DNA from: Burkholderia pseudomultivorans
GTDB taxonomy: Bacteria; Pseudomonadota; Gammaproteobacteria; Burkholderiales; Burkholderiaceae
Assembly (NCBI RefSeq): GCF_001718415.1
Contig: NZ_CP013377.1
Location: forward strand, 1,550,001-1,614,000
DNA length: 64,000 nt
Direction: 5' to 3'
In this document: positions 43,307 to 52,441 of the stretch, piece by piece
Layout of the letters: every line of letters begins with the position of its first letter
Numbering within the stretch: the stretch's first letter is position 1
Program-made: the position numbers and the translations under genes
Notes under the pieces: generated by a model
Seen by the model: only the letters and a program-made list of their open reading frames with translations
Database searches by the model: none
Told to the model about the DNA's origin: nothing

Positions 43307-43518
43307 GGATGCTCCTTTGTTGTTGATTGAAGTCGTGGAACCCGGTGCCGGACTGGCCGTCCTGCCGCGCCTCGGAGCACGGCGCCGCGGGCGCGGCCGA
43401 CGCGCGCGAACGCGTGTCGGCCGCCGTCCCGCTGCGTCACCGACCGCGATGCTAGCGCACGCGCGTGCGGTTGTCAGCCGCGTGATGCGAGGCGCGATCG
43501 ATCGGCAAAATGCAAAAA

Positions 43519-43558
43519 CAAAATGCAAAAAACCCGCACGCGAATCCGCGTGCGGGTT
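43519..43558 (-). terminator. Rho-independent terminator of the DUF4148 gene
   Basis: Perfect 12-bp stem AACCCGCACGCG/CGCGTGCGGGTT (43531-43558) with a four-base loop; read on the minus strand it is followed by a T-rich tract (43519-43530). Confidence 0.85.
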
Positions 43559-43612
43559 GATTTCGACTGGCCTGGAGGGCGACCGCGCGGGCCGCCCGGC
43601 CAGCGCGCAGGC

Positions 43613-43927
43613 TTAGTGGCCGAAGAATACCGACGAACGATCGTTGGCGGCCGGCGCGACCACGCGCTCGCCCGATTGCGACGTCGCGGCGGCGTTCGAG
43701 CCGTAGCCCGTTGCATCGCCCTGTGCGGCGGCGATCTTTGCCTGTGCGGCCTGGATGTTTTCCGGGTAGTTCAGCCAGTCGTTCGGGTTGTAGCCGGCCT
43801 TTTCGAGCTGAACCAGTTCGGCACGCACTTGAGCGCGCGTCAGCGGCTGCTGGTTGGACTGGGCGAACGACACGACCGGGGCGGCCACCAGAGCGGCCAG
43901 CGCAACTGCCTTGATCAGCGATTTCAT
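43613..43927 (-). CDS. DUF4148 periplasmic protein
   Basis: 104 residues with a signal peptide (KSLIKAVALAALVAAPVVSFAQ). The DUF4148 signature follows (LTRAQVRAELVQLEKAGYNPNDWLNYPENIQAAQAKIAA). This is one of many DUF4148 proteins in Burkholderia; function unknown. A good terminator follows the gene. Confidence 0.92.
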   Translation of the reverse strand: MKSLIKAVALAALVAAPVVSFAQSNQQPLTRAQVRAELVQLEKAGYNPNDWLNYPENIQAAQAKIAAAQGDATGYGSNAAATSQSGERVVAPAANDRSSVFFGH

Positions 43928-44151
43928 GATGCATTACCTCCAGATTGTTTTGTCAGGCGCTTCGGACGCGTGGGTCGTTGCGCATGAGTTGAATTCTAGG
44001 AGGCGTGACTATCAGGGTAAATACCTAAAACGCGAATTCACTGTTGACGGAATCCATACAATCGCCGGCCGTTTCGCCGAATCGTCAGATGATTATTGGC
44101 GTGAGCGACGCGAATCCCACTTGATCATTCGGGCCGGCCGGCGCCTCGCCG

Positions 44152-45027
44152 TCAGCGCCCGCCATCCGCGTCGGCCGATGCCATCAGCCGGTCGAACAGC
44201 AGCGCCTTCAGCCGGATCGCAGCCTCAGCGTCGATCTCGCCGAACGCCGCGTGATGCAGCGTCAGCGCCGGTGCGCCCGGATCGGCATGAACCGCGCGCA
44301 CCGTGCCGTCGAGCGCCAGCAGCGCGACGCGCTCGCCCGCCAGATACGGCAGTTGCACGCACAGCGCTTCGCCGACGCGCGCGATGGTCCGCTCGACGGC
44401 GATCGACAGCCCGCTCAGGCTGAGGTCCCGCACGATTCCGATGCCTCGCGCCTCGTCGGTGCCGCCGGCGCAGCACGCGGCAATCCGCACGGGCACGCGC
44501 GGCTCCGCACGGCTGCGCAGCCGATCGACGAAGCCCGGCGGCGATAGCGTGATGAACGGCGTTGCGCCGCCCGCCTGCACCGACTCGACGGTCGCCGCGA
44601 AGCGCGACACCGCGGCCCGACCGATCGCCACCGCCTCGACATCGTCGCCGCGCGCGAACTCGAGCGCGCCACCGTGCTGCGGCTCGACGAACAGCGCGCC
44701 CGACGCACCGACGCCGATCAGCCGGCAGCGCTGCAATGCGCGCGTCGCGCCGACCCGGCGGCGAATCCCGATCGCCGCGCCGGGCAACAGCCCCAGGTGC
44801 GTCGCAGGCGGCATCGCGCCGGTCGCGCGCGGATCGGCTTGCGCCGCGTCGCGCCGGCGCACCGGCCGGAAATGCTTGAACAGGAAGGCGTGCTGGGCCG
44901 GATCGTCGAGCGTCGCGCCGGCCGGCAGCAGCGCGGCGCCACCGGCGTCGTAGAGATCGAAGCCGAGCGGTGCGCCGGCGGCGAAATCGTCGCGCGCGAG
45001 CACGACATAGTCGGATGAACTGCGCAT
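44152..45027 (-). CDS. PilZ domain protein (YcgR-like)
   Basis: 291 residues. The C-terminal half is a PilZ domain with the c-di-GMP-binding RxxxR (RAEPRVPVRI) and D-x-S-x2-G (DLSLSGLSI) motifs. The N-terminal part resembles YcgR-N (AIGIRRRVGATRALQRCRLIGVG). YcgR-type proteins act on flagellar motors when c-di-GMP rises. No membrane segment. The next gene upstream is the penicillin-binding protein, 79 bp away. Confidence 0.87.
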   Translation of the reverse strand: MRSSSDYVVLARDDFAAGAPLGFDLYDAGGAALLPAGATLDDPAQHAFLFKHFRPVRRRDAAQADPRATGAMPPATHLGLLPGAAIGIRRRVGATRALQRCRLIGVGASGALFVEPQHGGALEFARGDDVEAVAIGRAAVSRFAATVESVQAGGATPFITLSPPGFVDRLRSRAEPRVPVRIAACCAGGTDEARGIGIVRDLSLSGLSIAVERTIARVGEALCVQLPYLAGERVALLALDGTVRAVHADPGAPALTLHHAAFGEIDAEAAIRLKALLFDRLMASADADGGR

Positions 45028-45106
45028 CGGTGAGGGGCGGCGCGGCCGCGCGGCTGTCGTGACAACTGGATTACGGCAGCCGCGCGTAAAACCTGAACGT
45101 ACCCTT

Positions 45107-47701
45107 TTACTGCGCGCCGCTGCCGGCGCCCGTGTCGGGCGCGACAGGCGCCGGTGCCGGCGGCTGGGCCGGCGAGGCAGGCGCGACAGGCGGCGCCGTC
45201 AGGCCCGGCGCGGCGGCCCCGCTGCCTGCGTTGCCGCCATTGGTCGGGCCGGCGCCAGCGGCCGGCGGCGTGACCGGTTGGGGCTGCGACTGGGACTGCG
45301 AAGCCCCGGCCGACAGCGCGGCCGCCGATGCCGCCACTTCGGATGCCGGCACCCATTCCTCGACGATGCCGCTGGACGCGGCTTCCGGCGCCGAAGCCGC
45401 TGCCGCCGACGCAGTCGACGCCGCGCCGGCCTCGGTCTCGTCGACCTTGCGCGGCGCCCGCTGCGCCCTGACTGTCGGCGGCGCCTTCTTCTCGTCGCGG
45501 CCGAACCACGCATCGAACAGGTCCGTCGTACGCTCGCGCAGCGATTCGAACCATCCCGGCGACGGCTCGGTATCGAATTTCGCTTTCGTGTCGACAAGCC
45601 GTGCGCGCTGCGCGCGCTGGAAAAAATCGCCGACGATCGGCAGCGCGCTGTGCGCGCCCTGCCCCCAGTAATCGCTGCGCAGCGTCACGCGGCCGTCGTC
45701 GAAACCGACCCACGCGCCGGCCACGAGCCCGGGCTGCATCAGGATGAACCAGCCGTCCGCGTTGTCCTGCGTCGTGCCGGTCTTGCCGGCGACATCGCCG
45801 CGGATACCGAAGCGCGTGCGGATGCTCGAACCGGTGCCGCGCGTGACGACGTCGCGCATCACGCTGAGCAGCGTCTTGTCCGTTTCGGCGTCGAGCGCAC
45901 GCTCGGGCGGCGCCGGCGCGAATTCGGCGAGCACCTCGCCCTGACGGTTCTCGATGCGCGTGACCATCTGCGGCTCGACATACAGCCCGCCGTTCGCGAT
46001 GGTCGCGTACGACGCGACCATTTCCTTCAACGTCACCGGGCTCGTGCCGAGCGCGAGCGACGGCACGCGTTCGAGCGGGCTTTCGCGCACGCCCATGTCG
46101 CGCGCGAGCCGCGCGACGGCCGCCGGGCCGACCTTTTCCATCACCTGCGCGGTGATCCGGTTGCGCGACAGCGCGACCGCGTCGCGCAGCGTCATCGGCT
46201 TGCCGGTCGGCGGCACGTCGTCGTTCGGCCGCCAGATCTCGCCGCCCTTCAGCGGAATCTCGACCGGTTGGTCGATGAAGGTGTCGTCCGGCTTCATGCC
46301 GCCCGCGAACGCGGCGCCGTACACGAACGCCTTGAACGTCGAGCCCGGCTGGCGCCGCGCCTGCACCACATGGTCGAATGGCTCGTTCGTGAAATCGCGG
46401 CTGCCGACCCACGCGCGGACCTGCCCGTCGCGCGGGTCGATCGCGACGAAGCCGGCCTGCACGTCGGTCTTCGTCTTGCACAGTGCGCGCATGAAGCCGC
46501 GATCGGCCGCGAGCTGCTTCATCGCGGCCGCGTCGTCCTTGCCGGCGTCCTGCGCGGCCTTGTACTCCGGCGACTCGCGCATGAAGGTGCGGAACACCTC
46601 GCTGTCGGTGCCGCAGCCGTCGCGGCCGCTCCACGCATTGTTCGCGATGCCCTGCAGCTGGTTCGCCTGCTGCATCAGCGCCTGCGTCGCCATCTGCTGC
46701 AGCCGGGCATCGATCGTCGTGCGGACGATCAGGCCGTCCGAATAGATGTTGTAGTCGTTGCGATCGGCCCATGCGATCAGCCATTTGCGCAGTTGTTGCG
46801 CGAAATGCGGCGCGGGCCCCGGCGGCTCCTTCTGGCGCTCGAAATCGACGCGCAGCGGCCGGCGCTGCAGTTGCGCGAACTGCGCCGGCGACAGCTTGCC
46901 GTACTTCACCATCTGGCCGAGCACCGTGTTGCGCCGCTGCAGCGCGCGCTCGGGATTGAGCACCGGGTTGTAGTAGCTGTTGCCCTTCAGCATGCCGACG
47001 AGCGTCGCGCTGTCGAGCACGTCGAGCTCGTCGGCCGACTTGTCGAAGTAGGTGCGCGCAGCCATCTCGACGCCGTATGCGTTGTACAGGAACGGCACCG
47101 TGTTCAGATAGGTCTCGAGGATCTGGTCCTTGCTGTAGACGGCCTCGATCTTCAGCGCGGTGATCGCTTCCTTGAGCTTGCGCGTGAGCGTCGGCGCGCG
47201 GCCGATCTCGTCCGGATACAGGTTGCGCGCGAGCTGCTGCGTGATCGTCGAGCCGCCCTGGCGCGCGCCCGAGAACGTATGCAGCGCGGCCGACGCGGTG
47301 CGCTTCCAGTCGAGGCCGTGGTGCTGGTAGAAGCGATGGTCCTCGGTCGCGATCAGCGCGTCGACCATGTGCGGCGAGATCTGCTTGAGCGGCACCCACT
47401 CGCGGTTCGACGGCTTGAATTCGGCGAGCAGCTTGCCGTCGGCGGACAGCACCTGCGCGGGCTGGTCGACGCGCGCCTTGCGGATGTCGCCGATGCTCGG
47501 CGTGAACGGCACCAGCGCAAGCGCGTACAGCAGGAACAGCGACGGCACGGCGGCGACCGCGAGCAGCACGCCGCGACGCGTCGGATGACGCAGATGGTGC
47601 CAGGCAACGGCCAGCACACGCTTGACGGGCACGGCGGCGGCAGCCGCGACGGGTTGGGCGCGCGCGACCCATTTGGCAAGAAGGTCACGCACTGACGACA
47701 C
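45107..47701 (-). CDS. Class A penicillin-binding protein (PBP1-type)
   Basis: About 864 residues: a membrane anchor (GVLLAVAAVPSLFLLYALALV), a GT51 glycosyltransferase (ATEDHRFYQHHGLDWKR, GGSTITQQLARNLY) and a transpeptidase with SxxK in PGSTFK, SxN in SRN and KTG in AGKTGTTQDNA. It polymerises and crosslinks peptidoglycan. The last about 130 residues are a disordered Ala/Pro/Ser-rich periplasmic tail. The start is uncertain: a TTG 54 bp upstream and a GTG three codons on are also in frame, and no strong ribosome-binding site is seen. Confidence 0.9.
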   Translation of the reverse strand: MSSVRDLLAKWVARAQPVAAAAAVPVKRVLAVAWHHLRHPTRRGVLLAVAAVPSLFLLYALALVPFTPSIGDIRKARVDQPAQVLSADGKLLAEFKPSNREWVPLKQISPHMVDALIATEDHRFYQHHGLDWKRTASAALHTFSGARQGGSTITQQLARNLYPDEIGRAPTLTRKLKEAITALKIEAVYSKDQILETYLNTVPFLYNAYGVEMAARTYFDKSADELDVLDSATLVGMLKGNSYYNPVLNPERALQRRNTVLGQMVKYGKLSPAQFAQLQRRPLRVDFERQKEPPGPAPHFAQQLRKWLIAWADRNDYNIYSDGLIVRTTIDARLQQMATQALMQQANQLQGIANNAWSGRDGCGTDSEVFRTFMRESPEYKAAQDAGKDDAAAMKQLAADRGFMRALCKTKTDVQAGFVAIDPRDGQVRAWVGSRDFTNEPFDHVVQARRQPGSTFKAFVYGAAFAGGMKPDDTFIDQPVEIPLKGGEIWRPNDDVPPTGKPMTLRDAVALSRNRITAQVMEKVGPAAVARLARDMGVRESPLERVPSLALGTSPVTLKEMVASYATIANGGLYVEPQMVTRIENRQGEVLAEFAPAPPERALDAETDKTLLSVMRDVVTRGTGSSIRTRFGIRGDVAGKTGTTQDNADGWFILMQPGLVAGAWVGFDDGRVTLRSDYWGQGAHSALPIVGDFFQRAQRARLVDTKAKFDTEPSPGWFESLRERTTDLFDAWFGRDEKKAPPTVRAQRAPRKVDETEAGAASTASAAAASAPEAASSGIVEEWVPASEVAASAAALSAGASQSQSQPQPVTPPAAGAGPTNGGNAGSGAAAPGLTAPPVAPASPAQPPAPAPVAPDTGAGSGAQ

Positions 47702-47798
47702 GTTTCGGCGATTCACGCGGTTGGGGAGCTTCCGGAAAAGGCTGCATCGTACCAAAACTCGCGCGGCGGGCCGCCCTGCGGCGGCCCGGCGCCGCCGC

Positions 47799-48806
47799 TC
47801 AGCGCACGAGGAAGCCGTAGGTCAGCGGGTCGCGCTCGTCGACGATCCAGTTCGCAAACCCGCAGATATGCGCGCTGCCCTCGACTTCCGGAATCACGGC
47901 CGGGAGGTCGCCGACGGTCGTTTCGCGCAGCACGCGCCCCTTGAAGATCGTGCCGACGATCGACTCGTTGACGAGCGTGTCGCCGGCCGCGAGCAAGCCG
48001 CGCTGGTACAACTGCGCGACGCGGCCGCCGGTGCCGGAGCCGGTCGGCGAGCGATCGACCTCGCGATCCGCGAACACGCAGCAGTTCGCCTGCGTCGAGC
48101 CCGGATGGCGCGGCGCATTCGCGATGATCGTGCCGTAGATGTGATTGATCTCCGGAATCTCCGGATGCACGACCGGATACGCGGCATTCGCGGCGGCCTT
48201 CACTTCCGCGCCGAAGTGGATCAGCCGCTCGACCGCCGATTCGCGCACGGGCAGGTCGAACGGCGCGCCGTCGACATAGAAATAGAAGGCGCCGCCATAC
48301 GCGATATCGCCCGTCACCGTGCCGAACGACGGCGTATCGACCGACACGTCGCGCCGCCAGATGAACGACGGCACGTTGACGAAGCGCACCGGGCCGGCGT
48401 GATCGCCGTCCCATTCGACGAAGGCCTCGATGAAGCCGCACGGCGCGTCGATGCCGACCCGCGTCTCGGGCGTCGTGCGCTGCACCCAGCCGAGTTCGAC
48501 CGCGGCCGTCGCGAGCGCGATCACGCCATGCCCGCAATGGTCGCTGTAGCCCTCGTTGTGCACGAAGATCACGCCGAAATCGGCGGACGGCGAGACGGGC
48601 TCGGTCAGGTAGCCGCCGTACATGTCGGCGTGGCCGCGCGGTTCGAACATCAGCGCGCGGCGGATCTCGTCGGCGTTCTCCTTGAGCCACGCGCGGCGCT
48701 GCACGATCGTGTCGCCGGGCAGGCGCGGCAGCCCGCTCGTGACGATGCGAAACGCTTCGCCGCCGGTGTGGACTTCGACGGTGGACAGGGATCGGGAGAT
48801 TTTCAT
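47799..48806 (-). CDS. Proline racemase family, probable trans-3-hydroxy-L-proline dehydratase
   Basis: 335 residues of the proline racemase family. The first catalytic cysteine is kept (SDHCGHG, Cys91), but the second is a threonine: DRSPTGSGTG (Thr255) in place of DRSPCGTG. Family knowledge: Cys/Cys members are racemases or 4-hydroxyproline epimerases, Cys/Thr members are trans-3-hydroxy-L-proline dehydratases yielding delta-1-pyrroline-2-carboxylate. The reductase expected for that product is encoded at 50040-50975, with a GntR regulator between, which supports the call. Confidence 0.85.
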   Translation of the reverse strand: MKISRSLSTVEVHTGGEAFRIVTSGLPRLPGDTIVQRRAWLKENADEIRRALMFEPRGHADMYGGYLTEPVSPSADFGVIFVHNEGYSDHCGHGVIALATAAVELGWVQRTTPETRVGIDAPCGFIEAFVEWDGDHAGPVRFVNVPSFIWRRDVSVDTPSFGTVTGDIAYGGAFYFYVDGAPFDLPVRESAVERLIHFGAEVKAAANAAYPVVHPEIPEINHIYGTIIANAPRHPGSTQANCCVFADREVDRSPTGSGTGGRVAQLYQRGLLAAGDTLVNESIVGTIFKGRVLRETTVGDLPAVIPEVEGSAHICGFANWIVDERDPLTYGFLVR

Positions 48807-48944
48807 CGGCGTGTGCGAGCGTGAAGGCGAAGGACGGCGGCGGGTGTGCTGCTCAGTGGCACGACGGCCGCGGCTGTCGGCTGCGGATCACGTCGATGGT
48901 GCCATCGGCGCGCCCTTCGGTTCAGCAGGCGAACTGGTTTGACA

Positions 48945-49015
48945 TGCGACCAATGTAGGGCACGCGTGGTTGCTGCGCAAGCAATTTCAGAATAATTTCC
49001 GCAATTCTGGTCGCA
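48945..49015. promoter_or_regulatory. Inverted pair TGCGACCA / TGGTCGCA before the dehydratase
   Basis: TGCGACCA (48945-48952) and TGGTCGCA (49008-49015) flank an AT-rich stretch in the gap between the GntR gene and the dehydratase. Candidate sites for the neighbouring GntR regulator; binding not shown. Confidence 0.4.
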
Positions 49016-49039
49016 CAGCAAACCACGACACCCGCCCTG

Positions 49040-49777
49040 TCACTTCGGCGCGATGTCGCGCCGCACCCGCCGGATATGCTGCTCGACGTAGAACGCGGCC
49101 GCGTCGGCGTCGCCCGACACGATCGCCTCGTAGATCAGCCGGTGCTCGGACACGTAGAGCCGCACGCGGCCCGCGTCGTAGATGCCGTCGTCCTTCAGCC
49201 GCTTCCACAGCGGCTGGTCCATCGTCCTGGCGACTTCGTCCGCGATCTTCACGATCAGCGCATCGCCGGTCATCAGCGCGAGCTGCCGGTGAAACAGCCG
49301 GTCGCTCTCGTTCCACAACGCGCGCTGCTGCGGGTCGTCGACGTCGGTGATGGTTTCCATCTGCGCGAGATAGCTTTCGGCGACGGGGTCCGCGCGGCCG
49401 TGCGAGGCCGCGAGGCGCGCGATCGCGGGCTCGAGGATCAGCCGCACGTCGAGCGTCGACGTCGGGCTGAAGTCGGCTTCGGATGCGTCGCGCATGTCGC
49501 CGCGCTGCGCAAGCACGTCGAGCGGCGCCGATACGACATAGGTGCCCGAATTGCGCTTCGTGAACACGAGGCCTTCGTTCTGCAACGCGCCGAGCGCTTC
49601 GCGCACGGCCGGACGGCCGACCTGGAACAGCGCGGCCAGCTCGCGCTCGGACGGCAGCCGCGCATCGGCCGCGTAGCGCCCCGCGCGAATCTCGTCGCGG
49701 ATCCTTTCGGCGACCTGCTCGTAGATTTGCAGCGGCCTGAAGCCGCCTTCCAGTGATTCGGGACGCGCAGACATCAT
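49040..49777 (-). CDS. GntR-family regulator (FadR/FCD subgroup)
   Basis: 245 residues. Winged helix (YEQVAERIRDEIRAGRYAADARLPSERELAALFQVGRPAVREALGALQNEGLVFTKRNSGTYV) and an FCD ligand domain with metal-binding histidines (RLFHRQLA, SEHRLIYEAI, VEQHIRRV). It lies between the two trans-3-hydroxyproline genes and most likely represses them. AGGAG precedes the double ATG. Confidence 0.88.
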   Translation of the reverse strand: MMSARPESLEGGFRPLQIYEQVAERIRDEIRAGRYAADARLPSERELAALFQVGRPAVREALGALQNEGLVFTKRNSGTYVVSAPLDVLAQRGDMRDASEADFSPTSTLDVRLILEPAIARLAASHGRADPVAESYLAQMETITDVDDPQQRALWNESDRLFHRQLALMTGDALIVKIADEVARTMDQPLWKRLKDDGIYDAGRVRLYVSEHRLIYEAIVSGDADAAAFYVEQHIRRVRRDIAPK

Positions 49778-50039
49778 GCGTGGCTCCTGCCCGGTCGCGG
49801 GCGTGGATTGAAACGGGTTCGCACTATACCGGAGTTGTGCCGGCGCCGGCCCGCAGGCGCGGCATTCTGGACAGATATTAGAACCAAAAGCGGCGCCGCG
49901 CTTTATTTTCTGGCTTGCCGGCGAGCGGGCAACTGGTATAGATTCGATCCAGACTGCCACGTGTCGCGTAATCGGCGGTCCAGCCGCGGGCGCACGACGC
50001 GCCCGTCGTCCACGTTCACCGACGCCACCGACGCACACG

Positions 50040-50975
50040 ATGACCGCCCTTGCCCAGACTCCCGTTTTCGATGCGGCCGACACGGCCGCGCTGCTCGACT
50101 ATCGCGCGCTGCTCGTCACGCTCGGGCAAACCGTCGCCGACTACGCGGCGGGCGAGATCGTCAGCCCCGAGCGTCTGGTCGTGCCGCTGCAGGCCGGCGG
50201 CGTGATGCTGTCGATGCCGTCGAGCGCGCGCGATCTCGCGATCCACAAACTCGTCAACGTGTGTCCCGGCAACGGCGCACGCGGGCTGCCGACGATACTC
50301 GGCCAGGTGATCGCCTGCGACGCGACCACCGGCGAGATGCGCTTCGTGCTCGACGGCCCGACCGTCACCGGCCGCCGCACCGCGGCCGTCACCGCGCTCG
50401 GCATCCAGGCGCTGCACGGCGCCGCGCCGCGCGACATCCTGCTGATCGGCACCGGCAAGCAGGCCGCCAATCACGCGGAAGCGCTCGCGACGATCTTTCC
50501 CGATGCGCGCCTGCACGTGCGCGGCGCGCGCGCCGAAAGCGCGGCCGCCTTCTGCGACGCGCATCGCGCGCACGCGCCGCGGCTCGTTCCGCTCGACGGC
50601 GACGCGATTCCCGACGCGATCGACGTCGTCGTCACGCTGACGACGAGCCGCACCCCCGTCTATCGCGACGCGGCGCGCGAAGGGCGGCTGGTGGTCGGCG
50701 TCGGCGCGTTCACGGCGGACGCCGCCGAAATCGACGCGAATACCGTGCGCCAGAGCCGGCTCGTCGTCGACGACCCGGCCGGCGCGCGCCACGAGGCCGG
50801 CGACCTGATCCTCGCGCAGGTCGACTGGCAGCAGGTCGCCTCGCTCGCCGACGTGCTGAACGGCAGGTTCGTGCGCGGCGGCCCGCTGCTGTTCAAGAGC
50901 GTCGGCTGCGCGGCGTGGGACCTTGCCGCGTGCCGCACCGCGCGCGACGCGCTCGCCGCACGCCGGGCGGGTTAA
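50040..50975 (+). CDS. Ornithine cyclodeaminase/mu-crystallin family, probable delta-1-pyrroline-2-carboxylate reductase
   Basis: 311 residues. NAD(P)-binding core (ILLIGTGKQAANHAEALATIFPDARLHVRGARAESAAAFC) and family motifs (VTGRRTAAVTALGIQALHG, GPLLFKSVGCAAWDLAACR). Members act as ornithine cyclodeaminase, alanine dehydrogenase or pyrroline-2-carboxylate reductase (LhpI/DpkA-like function). With the adjacent Cys/Thr dehydratase, the last is most likely: reduction of the dehydratase product to L-proline. Confidence 0.85.
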   Translation: MTALAQTPVFDAADTAALLDYRALLVTLGQTVADYAAGEIVSPERLVVPLQAGGVMLSMPSSARDLAIHKLVNVCPGNGARGLPTILGQVIACDATTGEMRFVLDGPTVTGRRTAAVTALGIQALHGAAPRDILLIGTGKQAANHAEALATIFPDARLHVRGARAESAAAFCDAHRAHAPRLVPLDGDAIPDAIDVVVTLTTSRTPVYRDAAREGRLVVGVGAFTADAAEIDANTVRQSRLVVDDPAGARHEAGDLILAQVDWQQVASLADVLNGRFVRGGPLLFKSVGCAAWDLAACRTARDALAARRAG

Positions 50976-51081
50976 CGTTCACGGCGCGGCCCGCGAAACC
51001 GGCCGTTTTCGCGCACTGCACCATCGGTCCCGCCATGCGCGCGCGCCTGCGGCCCGCATGCGCCCACGCCGATTTATCGCA

Positions 51082-51109
51082 CGCGTTGTAGGAAAACCCC
51101 TACAACGCG
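51082..51109. promoter_or_regulatory. 11-bp perfect inverted repeat before the receiver gene
   Basis: CGCGTTGTAGG-AAAACC-CCTACAACGCG. No T-tract follows, so it is not a terminator; it lies about 70 bp before the receiver start and is probably an operator. The cognate regulator is unknown. Confidence 0.6.
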
Positions 51110-51179
51110 ACGATCCGGCCTACGCAAACTTCCAATTCGGCCGATTTTCTTTTTGGCGGCGCAGCACGATACTGGCCCC

Positions 51180-51584
51180 ATGAATGCCAGCCCGTCGCCC
51201 GCCGCACTCCGGGTGTTCCTCGTCGACCACGCCGCCCCCGTGCGGCGCAGGATCGCGCTGCTTGTCGGCGCGATCCGCGGTGTCGTGGTGGTGGGCGAAG
51301 CGGAGGACGGCCAGGGCGCGTGGGCGCATATCCACGACAGCCGGGCCGAGGTGGTGATCGTCGACCTGCGCCTTGCGGACGGCAGCGGCCTGGAGCTGAT
51401 CGGGATGCTGTCGAAGGCCATGCCGCGCATCGTGACGATCGTGCTGACCAACCATTCCGCACCGGCATTCAGAGAGGCATGCGCGACGGCCGGGGCGGAC
51501 TACTTCTTCGACAAGACCGCCGAGTTCGACGCCGCATGCCGCGTGATCGAATCCCTGGTGCATGCGCGCATGCACCACCCCTGA
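51180..51584 (+). CDS. Single-domain response regulator (receiver only)
   Basis: 134 residues with a receiver fold: RVFLVDHAAPVRR, phospho-Asp in VVIVDLRLADGSG, T/S in VLTNHSAP and Lys in YFFDKTAEF. There is no output domain. The acidic pair before the active site is reduced (VDHAAP), so metal binding may be weaker. The FNR gene follows 17 bp downstream, suggesting that the two are co-expressed. Confidence 0.85.
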   Translation: MNASPSPAALRVFLVDHAAPVRRRIALLVGAIRGVVVVGEAEDGQGAWAHIHDSRAEVVIVDLRLADGSGLELIGMLSKAMPRIVTIVLTNHSAPAFREACATAGADYFFDKTAEFDAACRVIESLVHARMHHP

Positions 51585-51601
51585 CCGTGCCGGAGTGACC
51601 C

Positions 51602-52381
51602 ATGTCAACAGCCACCGCCAGCGTCGCAGACGCGCTCGTCGCCCCGAGGCCGCGCGCGCCGATTCACGCGGTCGCGCGCGCCGACGCGCCCGCCTATCCC
51701 GCCGCGCGCTGCTCGGGCTGCGCGATGCGTTCGATATGCCTGCCGCCGCACCTGACGGCGGCCGAATACGGCCTGCTCGACGCAATCATCTGCGCGACCC
51801 GGCACGTTCGCCAGGGTGACGCGCTGTTCCGCGCCGACGATCCGTTCCACAGCATCTACGCGGTGCGGGCCGGTTCGTTCAAGACGGTGATGATGCATCG
51901 CGACGGCCGCGAGCACGTGACGGGCTTCCAGATCGCCGGCGAAACGCTCGGGATGGACGGCATCGGCGGCGGCCAGCACTGCTGCGACGCGATTGCGCTC
52001 GAGGACAGCGTCGTGTGCATCATCCCGTTCGGCGCGCTCGAAGCGGCGTGCCGCGAAATCAAGCCGATGCAGCACTTCCTGTATCAGATGCTGAGCAGCG
52101 AGATCGTCCGCGAGTCGAGCCAGATGCTGCTGCTCGGCACGATGTCGGCCGAGCAGCGCGTCGCGCATTTCCTGCTGAACCTGTCGTCGCGCTTCGAGGC
52201 GCGCGGCTATTCGGCATCGGAATTCAACCTGCGGATGACGCGCGAGGAAATCGGCTGCTACCTCGGCATGAAGCTCGAAACCGTCAGCCGAATGTTCTCG
52301 CGGTTTCACCGCGAGGCGCTCGTCGAAACGCGCGGCAAGCGCGTGCGGATCCTCGACGCGCAGGCGCTCGCGCAGGTCTGA
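51602..52381 (+). CDS. fnr: FNR/ANR-type oxygen-sensing transcription regulator
   Basis: 259 residues. All four iron-sulfur ligands of FNR can be placed: Cys37, Cys40, Cys46 (C-x2-C-x5-C) and Cys139 in LEDSVVCIIPF; the last spacing (93) equals that of E. coli FNR (29 to 122). The helix-turn-helix LGMKLETVSRMFSRF keeps the E..SR residues that read TTGAT half-sites. It is therefore a [4Fe-4S] oxygen sensor, active at low oxygen. Several TTGA-N6-TCAA promoters in this window are likely targets. Two extra cysteines (127-128) are present. Confidence 0.93.
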   Translation: MSTATASVADALVAPRPRAPIHAVARADAPAYPAARCSGCAMRSICLPPHLTAAEYGLLDAIICATRHVRQGDALFRADDPFHSIYAVRAGSFKTVMMHRDGREHVTGFQIAGETLGMDGIGGGQHCCDAIALEDSVVCIIPFGALEAACREIKPMQHFLYQMLSSEIVRESSQMLLLGTMSAEQRVAHFLLNLSSRFEARGYSASEFNLRMTREEIGCYLGMKLETVSRMFSRFHREALVETRGKRVRILDAQALAQV

Positions 52382-52405
52382 CGTCCTCTCCCGTGCGTGT
52401 GCAGG

Positions 52406-52427
52406 ACCGGCGCGCGCACGCCGGTTT
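52406..52427. terminator. Possible bidirectional terminator between fnr and the convergent operon
   Basis: Stem ACCGGCG/CGCCGGT with a six-base loop and TTT, in the short gap between two convergent genes. Confidence 0.5.
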
Positions 52428-52441
52428 CCGTGCCGTTCACG

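Noticed and set aside
44718..47672. 984-residue minus-strand frame in the penicillin-binding protein region
   Set aside because: It is an Arg-rich out-of-phase reading of the gene at 45107-47701, which has all GT51 and transpeptidase motifs.
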